Origin: Bacillota bacterium
GTDB taxonomy: Bacteria; Bacillota; Clostridia; Christensenellales; CAG-138
Length of the DNA stretch: 11,621 nucleotides
Reading direction: 5' to 3'
NCBI GenBank assembly: GCA_023435855.1
Contig: JAEZLG010000209.1
Location: 1-11,621, forward strand
This document shows, in pieces, positions 1-5,684 of the stretch. Every line of letters begins with the position of its first letter. Within the stretch, counting starts at the first letter, position 1. A model generated the notes under the pieces. It was given only the letters and a program-made list of their open reading frames with translations, made no database searches and had not been told where the DNA came from. The position numbers were made by a program, and so were the translations under genes.

Positions 1-1
1 A

Positions 2-436
2 TTTACAGCAGTCGAGCTTGAAATGCCTGAGGGCACCGGGTATGAGGAAGAGCCGGAGGCAGAGGCAGAGATCCCGGGTTCTGCGCCTGATGCTATGGAA
101 GGGGTTTTACAGCCCGCGAATGAAGCAATATCCGCAGCACCTAAAGAAGAAGAACCGGAGAATGTACTCATCGAAATCACGGAAGAACAAGAACCGCCGG
201 TGAACGTCTCCGAACCCGCAAAAGAACTTGCCTTTGAACCCGTACCCGCACCGGACGATTATAAGCGACGCAAGGATGAAGCGATGGCGGAGGTCAAGAG
301 TTTGGTCGCTAAACGGCAATATAACGACGCGCTCACAAGTTTGTTTACGCTTCTCAACAGCGGCTTTGCGCTTAGCGAAGATGAAAAACGCCAGCTTCTT
401 ATTATTATGAAGTTGTTAAAAGAAAAGGGAATATGA
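2..436 (+). CDS. Acidic Glu/Pro-rich protein, C-terminal part (5' truncated)
   Basis: The reading frame is open from base 2, so the start lies outside the window; 144 residues are visible. The first ~80 residues are low-complexity and strongly acidic, rich in Glu, Pro and Ala (for example EEEPEAEAEIPG), which looks like a disordered linker. The last ~60 residues, from about DDYKRRKDEA, are charged and predicted by eye to be helical (KRQYNDALTSLFTLLNSG), possibly a small helical-hairpin domain. The stop codon overlaps the next start as ATGA at 433-436, so this gene is probably translationally coupled to the VanW-type gene. I do not recognise the family. The internal ATG at 23 has no good ribosome binding site and should not be taken as the start. 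Function unknown; the reading frame itself is fairly secure because of length, composition and coupling. Confidence 0.75.
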   Translation, partial: FTAVELEMPEGTGYEEEPEAEAEIPGSAPDAMEGVLQPANEAISAAPKEEEPENVLIEITEEQEPPVNVSEPAKELAFEPVPAPDDYKRRKDEAMAEVKSLVAKRQYNDALTSLFTLLNSGFALSEDEKRQLLIIMKLLKEKGI

Positions 437-1830
437 GAGAACCTGCAAAAAACGAGCCGAAAATTGATCGACCTGTTTGGGTGACCATTGTGAATTGGGT
501 CGTTGTGATCTCCATAGCGCTGGCGATGATGTTTCTCGGCGTATATGGCGGCATGCGTGACGTAGCTAAAAAAAGCGTTTTTTCGCAGGGAACGCATGTG
601 GACGGCGTGGATTTAAGCGGCATGAGCCAAAAAGACGGAAGCAATCTCGTGCTGAATAAAGAAGCGCAGCGGCTTGAAGCGATTAAAATTGAGCTAAATT
701 TCAACGGCGTGAAAAGGGTGTTTTCCGCATCAGAGCTTGGCGTGAGCGGCAACGCGACCGAGGTTTTAAATGTTGCCTATTCCTATAACAAGAGCGGCGA
801 TCTATTGGGGGATTTCAACAACACGCAAGACGCTCTTGAACTAAATTCCGATATCTCCATCGATATGGAGACGATGGTAGAGAATGTAGGCGCTTTTTTA
901 AATGAGAACGCGCGGGAAGTTGTGGATGCTACCGCGAATTTTAATCCCTTGACGCGCACCTTCACCTATACGAACGAATCGACCGGCAATATCGCATATC
1001 CCGAGGCTGTTTGCACCGAGCTCGCAGGCCGCATTCGCAACGGAGACAATTCCCCCTTAAACGTGACAGGTAAGTTCATAAAGGTTATCGAGCCTACGGT
1101 TACAGTTACGGAGCTTGAAAAGAGCACCGCACTCCTTGTTCAATTCCGCACCATAGCGACAAAAAACGACAAGCGCAATATTAACATTGATTTGATGTGT
1201 AAGGCCGTGGATGGCGTCGTTTTACAGCCGGGAGAAACGCTTTCGCTCAACGAGCTCGTCGGGCAGCGCACATTGGAAAAAGGCTTTACCATAGCTCCGG
1301 CCATCGTGGACGGCCAACTGACGGATGACGTAGGCGGCGGCATATGCCAGCTTGCGGGCACTCTCTACAACGCAGCACTTCTCGCAGATATGGAAATCGT
1401 GGAGCGCGTGCACCATACATGGCCGTCCGATTATCTTCCGATTGGCCTTGATGCGACGCTCAACTGGAACAACAAGGACCTAAAGATCAAAAACCGATCT
1501 TCTTATCCGATTTATTTCTCTGCAGAATTGAAAGACCTCATCGTTTCCGTGGAGATATATGGGCAGCCGCTCGAAGAGGACGTGGAAATTGTTTTGGAAA
1601 ACCGAATCATCAACCAAACCGACACCCCTACGCCGCAGATTATCTATACCGATAAACTCGCCGCGGGGGCGAGCAGAACCCAGGTTAAAAGCCGGCCTGG
1701 GTACGAAGTTTTGGTGTATCGCCACTACTTAAGAGGCGGTGCGGTATACCAAAGCGAATTAATTTCGCACGATCATTTCCGTGCTGTGCAGGGAACTGTA
1801 GTTGTCGGTACAAATGACATCATAAAATAA
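433..1830 (+). CDS. VanW family protein with N-terminal membrane anchor and C-terminal G5-like domain
   Basis: 465 residues. A hydrophobic segment at about residues 16-40 (VTIVNWVVVISIALAMMF) should anchor the protein with the rest outside the cell. Residues ~85-125 (FNGVKRVFSASELGV) resemble the PG_binding_4 type peptidoglycan-binding domain often found before VanW. The VanW domain spans about 235-365 and includes its hallmark DDVGGGICQLAGTLYNAAL (GGGICQ at ~301-306) and the HTWPSDYLP stretch. The last ~85 residues look like a G5-type surface domain (QVKSRPGYEVLVYRHYLRGG). VanW is an accessory gene in some vancomycin-resistance clusters, but its biochemical role is not established; most chromosomal homologues, as here, stand apart from vanHAX, so no resistance should be inferred. 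The ATG overlaps the upstream stop (ATGA) and is preceded by an AAGGGA-like ribosome site. Length and architecture are normal for Clostridia (YoaR-like). Confidence 0.9.
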   Translation: MREPAKNEPKIDRPVWVTIVNWVVVISIALAMMFLGVYGGMRDVAKKSVFSQGTHVDGVDLSGMSQKDGSNLVLNKEAQRLEAIKIELNFNGVKRVFSASELGVSGNATEVLNVAYSYNKSGDLLGDFNNTQDALELNSDISIDMETMVENVGAFLNENAREVVDATANFNPLTRTFTYTNESTGNIAYPEAVCTELAGRIRNGDNSPLNVTGKFIKVIEPTVTVTELEKSTALLVQFRTIATKNDKRNINIDLMCKAVDGVVLQPGETLSLNELVGQRTLEKGFTIAPAIVDGQLTDDVGGGICQLAGTLYNAALLADMEIVERVHHTWPSDYLPIGLDATLNWNNKDLKIKNRSSYPIYFSAELKDLIVSVEIYGQPLEEDVEIVLENRIINQTDTPTPQIIYTDKLAAGASRTQVKSRPGYEVLVYRHYLRGGAVYQSELISHDHFRAVQGTVVVGTNDIIK

Positions 1831-1850
1831 AGCCTTTTTTCGCGCAAATA

Positions 1851-1880
1851 CTTACAAATTTTGCATTTATGTATTATGAT
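1851..1880 (+). promoter_or_regulatory. Sigma-A-like promoter for the PRC-barrel gene
   Basis: CTTACA at 1851-1856 and TATGAT at 1875-1880 are separated by 18 bases. They lie just downstream of the VanW stop and 28 bases before the PRC-barrel start codon. AGGAGG at 1895-1900 provides the ribosome site. No terminator hairpin separates the VanW gene from this point, so read-through is also possible. Confidence 0.5.
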
Positions 1881-1908
1881 AATAAGAGCAACATAGGAGG
1901 AGCAGAAC

Positions 1909-2553
1909 ATGAAGAAGTCGTCGGAAGTAATCGGCCTAAAGGTCATGGGTATAAAAGAGGGGCGCGAATGTGGCGTCGTTCAAGATATCGTGATCAATGC
2001 CGGTGCGAAAAATGCTGAATACCTGATTCTGAAAAACAGTGCAGGTTATGAATTTCGCGCTATCAACCTTGGCGATGTGGTGGGCATAGGCGTAAACTAC
2101 GTCGTAACAGGCTCCGTGGATAACGCGAAAAAGCTTTACGAATCCGCTGAGATACTCCGCATTATTGAAAAAGGCTTCTTCATGCCGGGTGCTACAGTGC
2201 TTTCGAGTGCGGGTAACATCCTCGGCACCGTGAAGGATTTTGCATTCGAGGATAAGACGGGTGCACTAAACGTTATCTACCTCGATAACGGCACGGAATA
2301 CGATGTAGCACAGGTCGCTTCGCTCGCAGGTAATGTCGTGTTCATCAACGAGACCGCAATCGAAACGGCTGAAACCCCCGTAAGCCGTGTCAACCAGGAG
2401 TCTAAGCAGTTTTTGCTCGGTAAAACGCTCCTTAACGATGTCGGCAGTGACGATGGCGAGTTTTTCGCCGGTAAGGGCACCGTTTTAAATGACAAACTGC
2501 TCGACGAAGCGGAACTCCACGATGCGATCCTTCTCATGACGCTGAACGTATAA
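1909..2553 (+). CDS. PRC-barrel domain protein
   Basis: 214 residues, no signal peptide or membrane segment, so cytoplasmic. The first ~75 residues (SSEVIGLKVMGIKEGRECG...VVQDIVI) form one PRC-barrel, and ~88-150 (FMPGATVLSSAGNILGTVKD) a second, giving the tandem arrangement common in Firmicutes. A C-terminal segment (LLGKTLLNDVGSDDGEFFAG) resembles the short 'G..v..d..d..G..i..G' element that follows PRC-barrels in clostridial homologues. PRC-barrels are small beta-barrels found in RNA-processing (RimM), photosynthetic reaction-centre and sporulation proteins (YlmC/YmxH); in proteins like this they have no proven activity. The start is secure: AGGAGG lies 8 bases upstream of the ATG. It has its own promoter and a strong terminator, so it is probably monocistronic. 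Specific role unknown. Confidence 0.85.
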   Translation: MKKSSEVIGLKVMGIKEGRECGVVQDIVINAGAKNAEYLILKNSAGYEFRAINLGDVVGIGVNYVVTGSVDNAKKLYESAEILRIIEKGFFMPGATVLSSAGNILGTVKDFAFEDKTGALNVIYLDNGTEYDVAQVASLAGNVVFINETAIETAETPVSRVNQESKQFLLGKTLLNDVGSDDGEFFAGKGTVLNDKLLDEAELHDAILLMTLNV

Positions 2554-2579
2554 AGTAAGATAACTTCATCTTAAAGAAC

Positions 2580-2616
2580 AAGGCCCTGCGGAAAATTCCG
2601 TCGGGCCTTATTTGTT
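2580..2616 (+). terminator. Rho-independent terminator after the PRC-barrel gene
   Basis: AAGGCCC (2580-2586) pairs with GGGCCTT (2603-2609). Inside it CGGA/TCCG continues the stem after a small internal mismatch, and TTATTTGTT follows. The minus-strand side also ends in a T-rich run, so it may serve both directions, although the minus-strand AraC gene ends 150 bases away. Confidence 0.85.
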
Positions 2617-2760
2617 ATTAGCCGTTGGAGGTAGAGCTCAAGCGCTGTCTAAACGCGTTACCTCTTCTACACAAATCAACATTTTCCTTTAGCTGTCGAT
2701 ATGTCCATCATGGGGCCGTCATGGCGTGCATCAACGTATAATATATAAATGCATTTAGCG

Positions 2761-3603
2761 CTATAATTCGCTCGGGACACAGCCGAACATGGTCTTAAAC
2801 GCCTTTAAAAAAGCCGAATAATCGCTAAAACCGGAACGCGCGCAAGCCTCGGTCACAGTTGAACCCGCACGTATGAGTTCGCTTGCGCGTATGAGTCTTT
2901 TTTGGCGTATGTAATTGTGCGCCGTGCAACCTGTAAGCTCTTTAAAGCGGTGCATCAAATGCGATTTGCTCACGAAGAATTTTGCGCACAGCGCATCGAG
3001 CGAAAGGTCGGCGTCGAGATTAGCATTGATATAAAAGATCACATCATTTAAGCGTGGGTCGCTTCGGTATGCCTCGGTATTCAAAGCTGTTTTGTCGCCG
3101 TAGGCGGTGCGGTTAAGCTCAATAAGAAAACGCAGAAAGCACAGTTTTGCTAATAGTTCATGTGCAAATTCCTTAGAATGGAGCGCTTCCTCAGTTTCCT
3201 TAAGATGGCGCATCAGTGTAAAGCGCTCGTTCCCTTCAAGGCGTAAAAGCCCGAATCCGCGCTCCCGGGCGAGTTTAAAGCAGCGGCTAAGGTCGCTCTC
3301 CTCCGTGCTGTGCTCAGATAGGTAGGACGCGTTCATCCAAAGTACGATACGCTCATAAGGTTCTGTGGTATCGATGACGGGCCGGTGGATTTGGTCACGG
3401 CCAACGAGTAAAATATCGTAGGGCGAAAGAAAGTAGGACTTCCCTTCCATTAAGTACGTTACCTTGCCGCTTAAAAACACGACGATCTTGTCGAACTCAT
3501 GATAATGATAATCGAGTTCCAGTACGCGTCTGTCGCGTATATGGAACAGGCGGAAATCCTCATTTAAATAACCGCGCTTCTCCGTAGTCTGCTCATGTGC
3601 CAT
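2761..3603 (-). CDS. AraC family transcriptional regulator with N-terminal cupin domain
   Basis: 280 residues from the ATG at 3603. Residues ~28-85 form a cupin/AraC-binding barrel (DYHYHEFDKIVVFLSG, ending in DQIHRP) that should sense a small ligand. Residues ~180-280 carry the two helix-turn-helix motifs of the AraC/XylS DNA-binding domain (LSLDALCAKFFVSKSHLMHR; then VTEACARSGFSDYSAFLKAF) and end in the usual GCVPSE. This is a normal full-length regulator. Start choice: a GTG at 3615 is in frame and would add MKYS, but it lies inside the Shine-Dalgarno AGAGGTG (3619-3613). The ATG at 3603 sits 9 bases after that site and is much more likely. The gene is divergent from the DegV gene and may control it, itself, or a distant target; the ligand cannot be deduced. 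Confidence 0.9.
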   Translation of the reverse strand: MAHEQTTEKRGYLNEDFRLFHIRDRRVLELDYHYHEFDKIVVFLSGKVTYLMEGKSYFLSPYDILLVGRDQIHRPVIDTTEPYERIVLWMNASYLSEHSTEESDLSRCFKLARERGFGLLRLEGNERFTLMRHLKETEEALHSKEFAHELLAKLCFLRFLIELNRTAYGDKTALNTEAYRSDPRLNDVIFYINANLDADLSLDALCAKFFVSKSHLMHRFKELTGCTAHNYIRQKRLIRASELIRAGSTVTEACARSGFSDYSAFLKAFKTMFGCVPSEL

Positions 3604-3612
3604 GCTGTATTT

Positions 3613-3619
3613 CACCTCT
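3613..3619 (-). promoter_or_regulatory. Ribosome binding site deciding the AraC gene start
   Basis: Reads AGAGGTG on the minus strand, 9 bases before the ATG at 3603. The alternative in-frame GTG at 3615 is part of this site and therefore unlikely to be the initiator. Confidence 0.75.
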
Positions 3620-3658
3620 GTTTTTAGGATAAAACGTTTTTTTCAAGATTACAAGCGA

Positions 3659-3687
3659 GTAATATGCTTTTATGCGCAAAAAGTAAA
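3659..3687 (-). promoter_or_regulatory. Candidate promoter for the AraC-type gene
   Basis: On the minus strand TTTACT (3687-3682) and TATTAC (3664-3659) are 17 bases apart, each matching the sigma-A consensus at four of six positions. They would give a leader of about 50 bases. A closer pair (TTGTAA 3654-3649, TATCCT 3631-3626) exists, but would start transcription inside the ribosome site. A perfect 10-bp palindrome TCAAGCTTGA lies at 3689-3698, just upstream of this promoter. Confidence 0.4.
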
Positions 3688-3726
3688 ATCAAGCTTGAAA
3701 TACACAAAGGTTTCACATTCCCTGAA

Positions 3727-3755
3727 TTGCGATAGGGAGAAAAATGCAATATAAT
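3727..3755 (+). promoter_or_regulatory. Sigma-A-like promoter for the DegV gene
   Basis: TTGCGA (3727-3732), a 17-base spacer and a perfect TATAAT (3750-3755). Transcription should begin near 3762, which makes the ATG at 3764 practically leaderless and supports the ATG at 3797 as the true start. Confidence 0.75.
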
Positions 3756-3783
3756 TAATAAGAATGCAATTTATACCTGGAAC

Positions 3784-3788
3784 GGAGA
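3784..3788 (+). promoter_or_regulatory. Ribosome binding site deciding the DegV gene start
   Basis: GGAGA, 8 bases before the ATG at 3797. The upstream in-frame ATG at 3764 has no comparable site. Confidence 0.7.
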
Positions 3789-3796
3789 AGTTATCC

Positions 3797-4624
3797 ATGT
3801 CATTTAAAATCATCGCCGACAGCCTGAGCGACCTAAACGAGCAGCTCTGTGCGCTGTATGAGGCGAAAATAATACCTATCTTTTTGCACCTCGACGGCAA
3901 AAGTTACGAGGATAACGGTAGTTTGGACAAGCAGAGCTTCCTAAACGACATGCGCGCAGCACAGAAAATTACCTCTTCATGTCCGCCGCCGGGCATGTAT
4001 TATGACGCCTTTATGGAAGCGAAGGAATCCTATGCCGTAACGGTCTCGTCTAACCTTTCGGGCTCCTATGGGAGCGCCATGACCGGTAAGGAACTCGCGG
4101 AATCTGAAGGCGCGGTCGTGCATGTATTCGATTCTAAAAGCGCATGTGCAGGTGAAGCGCTCGTGGTACGAAAACTCTATGACTTGCTGCGGCAGGGTTT
4201 AGAGCGCACAAATATCATTCGCACGATGGAAAGTTTCATCAAAGATATGAAGACCTATTTCGTTTTGGAAAACCTCACCAATCTGCAAAAGAACGGACGT
4301 CTCCACAGGATCACCGAAAGACTTGTGTCCATTTTGGGTATTAAGCTTGTAATGGGTGCGGATGACGATGGCAACATTGCGCTTTTCTCCCATGCGCGCG
4401 GCGAAAAGCAGGTGCTTCAAAAGCTTGCGGATACCGTGGAGGCAAGCGGTAAAAACACAGAGGGTGAGAGTGCTGTTATTTCCCATTGCAACAATTTACC
4501 GCTTGCACAAAAGCTTGCGGATGCGATACGTGAGCGCTACCGCTTTCGCGAGGTTTTGGTGCTCCCCACAAGCTGTGCAAGCTCGATGTATGCAAATGAG
4601 GGCGGTGTAGTATTAGCCTTTTAG
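3797..4624 (+). CDS. DegV family protein (FakB-like fatty-acid-binding protein)
   Basis: 275 residues from ATG 3797 (MSFKIIADSLSDL), the usual DegV length and start. Family landmarks are in order: the N-terminal ADSxSDL, TSSCPPPGMYYDAF (equivalent of the TSQPSP motif), VTVSSNLSGSYGSA, VFDSKSACAGEAL, and the ENLTNLQKNGRLHRI...LGIKLVM block. DegV/FakB proteins bind a fatty acid and present it to the DhaK-like kinase FakA so that acyl-phosphate enters phospholipid synthesis; paralogues of unknown role are common. Oddity: the conserved C-terminal H-x-G-P-G motif appears as YANEG, so the His that contacts the lipid carboxylate in characterised FakB proteins is replaced. Ligand binding may differ. 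No FakA gene is in the window. It is divergent from the AraC regulator and convergent with the TetR gene. Confidence 0.9.
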   Translation: MSFKIIADSLSDLNEQLCALYEAKIIPIFLHLDGKSYEDNGSLDKQSFLNDMRAAQKITSSCPPPGMYYDAFMEAKESYAVTVSSNLSGSYGSAMTGKELAESEGAVVHVFDSKSACAGEALVVRKLYDLLRQGLERTNIIRTMESFIKDMKTYFVLENLTNLQKNGRLHRITERLVSILGIKLVMGADDDGNIALFSHARGEKQVLQKLADTVEASGKNTEGESAVISHCNNLPLAQKLADAIRERYRFREVLVLPTSCASSMYANEGGVVLAF

Positions 4625-4642
4625 GTAAACCTCAATAAAAAC

Positions 4643-4673
4643 AAGCGGAGTTTCCATCGGAAACTCCGCTTTT
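4643..4673. terminator. Bidirectional terminator shared by the DegV and TetR genes
   Basis: A perfect 13-bp stem (4643-4655 with 4659-4671) and an ATC loop. The plus strand continues TTTTATATT; the minus strand continues TTGTTTTTATTG. Placement between two convergent genes (stops at 4624 and 4696) fits termination of both. Confidence 0.93.
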
Positions 4674-4695
4674 ATATTCGAATAATACGGTTTAC

Positions 4696-5274
4696 TTAAC
4701 TCTTCCAATTTGAAGCGGCAGCAAGCACGTTGATGATAAGCTTGCGTGCAAAATCGGCGATTACTTCCGGGGTTTCCTTCATGCCGGATTCGAACCATAG
4801 CTTCATGAGTGCAGCACAGCCGTTCGCGCTGAACGTATAACAGTATTCGAACATGCCTTCCACTACATTCGGAAAAAGTACGCGCCAATCTTCTTTGGTC
4901 TTCGGCTTAAATTGCGTGGTGAGCTTTTTAAAAAACTCCGTTTCCTTCACTCGAAGCATCGCAACGAACACCTCTGCATTGGAGGCAACATAACTGAACA
5001 ATTCAATAAGTGCCGGTGTGGAAAGCCACTGGGCATCTGTTCGGTGGCTGAACAATATTGTGCCCACATCGTCCACAAGCTCGTTTTCCGTTTGCTCAAA
5101 CAGATCAAACACGTTTTTGTAATGTAAATAGAATGTACCGCGGCTTATATCGCTTAGTTTTGTAAGCTCGCTCACGGAAATGTCGTTGAGCTCCTTTATC
5201 TTCAATAACTCTGTAAGCGACCTGCGTATCACCGCTTTGGTTTTGCGCACGCGCCTGTCGTTCAAATTGCCCAT
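4696..5274 (-). CDS. TetR family transcriptional regulator (DhaS-like type)
   Basis: 192 residues. The N-terminal helix-turn-helix (~8-60) has the pattern RRVRKTKAVIRRSLTELL, then ISVSELTKLSDISRGTFYLH, typical of Firmicute TetR proteins related to DhaS, the dihydroxyacetone-kinase regulator; the 'RGTFYLHYKN.FDL' stretch is characteristic. The C-terminal ligand/dimerisation domain is helical and not diagnostic. The start is firm: AGGAGG (5285-5280) lies 5 bases before the ATG. A strong minus-strand promoter lies upstream with an inverted repeat over its -35 region, which fits autoregulation. The adjacent DegV-family gene is suggestive, because FakA kinases partnering DegV proteins share the DhaL/DhaK fold, but the genes converge rather than form an operon. 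The target genes are unknown. Confidence 0.88.
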   Translation of the reverse strand: MGNLNDRRVRKTKAVIRRSLTELLKIKELNDISVSELTKLSDISRGTFYLHYKNVFDLFEQTENELVDDVGTILFSHRTDAQWLSTPALIELFSYVASNAEVFVAMLRVKETEFFKKLTTQFKPKTKEDWRVLFPNVVEGMFEYCYTFSANGCAALMKLWFESGMKETPEVIADFARKLIINVLAAASNWKS

Positions 5275-5314
5275 ATACGCCTCCTAAGAAATCAACCAAA
5301 TTAATCCTATCTAT

Positions 5315-5343
5315 AGTATAATGGACAGTTGACTAAGTTTCAA
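5315..5343 (-). promoter_or_regulatory. Promoter of the TetR gene with candidate operator
   Basis: On the minus strand TTGAAA (5343-5338) and TATACT (5320-5315) are separated by 17 bases, a good sigma-A promoter. An inverted repeat GTTGA-N7-TCAAC (5328-5344) covers the -35 box and spacer and could be the TetR binding site. The operator role is inference from position and symmetry only. Confidence 0.7.
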
Positions 5344-5344
5344 C

Positions 5345-5670
5345 GCTTAATAAACGGAGATTGCGTGAACGATTTGTAAAAAACAGCTGCAAATGTAGTA
5401 AAATGGCAATGTTACCTTAAATATATCGGATTTTTATGCAGATACGGATTATGCCTATTTTTTTCCAAATTTGCACCTTCGAGGTAAATCGGTGTTTTTT
5501 AAGTCTGCAAGTATGTTTTCGGAAAAAAAGATACGAACTTATTACAGTCCAAAAATTCCAAGGCTTGCCTCGCAGCACTTTAAAAACCCCCTTTTTTCTG
5601 GACGATGAAACCATGTATGGAAGCATTTACAGGTATCTTTTTTGCATATGCAGCACGTAGAATTGACCCT
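5345..5670. other. Gene-free, AT-rich stretch upstream of the CAP gene
   Basis: About 325 bases with no convincing gene. Short open frames exist on both strands (plus 5436-5660, minus 5417-5626) but overlap each other, have atypical composition and lack good ribosome sites. Possible plus-strand promoter pieces are weak: TTGTAA 5374-5379 with TAAAAT 5399-5404 has a 19-base spacer. I do not recognise a riboswitch or known leader. The start of the CAP transcript, and whether this is a long 5' leader, cannot be settled by eye. Confidence 0.5.
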
Positions 5671-5677
5671 AGGAGGT
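5671..5677 (+). promoter_or_regulatory. Ribosome binding site deciding the CAP gene start
   Basis: AGGAGGT, with the AGGAGG core 8 bases before ATG 5685. An in-frame GTG at 5676 overlaps this site and would only add MKT to the signal peptide, so ATG 5685 is preferred. Confidence 0.85.
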
Positions 5678-5684
5678 GAAAACC

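Noticed and set aside
433..1830. Vancomycin resistance cluster suggested by the VanW domain
   Set aside because: No vanH, vanA-type ligase, vanX, or VanRS genes are present; stand-alone VanW/YoaR proteins are widespread in susceptible Firmicutes.
3626..3654. Alternative AraC promoter TTGTAA-17-TATCCT on the minus strand
   Set aside because: It would start transcription at about 3619, inside the ribosome binding site, leaving no usable leader.
4613..4888. Minus-strand open frame crossing the shared terminator and the TetR 3' end
   Set aside because: It runs through the 13-bp terminator hairpin and lies in another frame of the TetR gene.
5317..5322. Perfect TATAAT on the plus strand
   Set aside because: No -35 element or extended -10 at the right distance; the same bases belong to the well-formed minus-strand TetR promoter.
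5417..5660. Overlapping small open frames on both strands (plus 5436-5660, minus 5417-5626)
   Set aside because: They overlap head-on, have aromatic/Cys-rich random-looking products and no good Shine-Dalgarno site; no recognisable domain.
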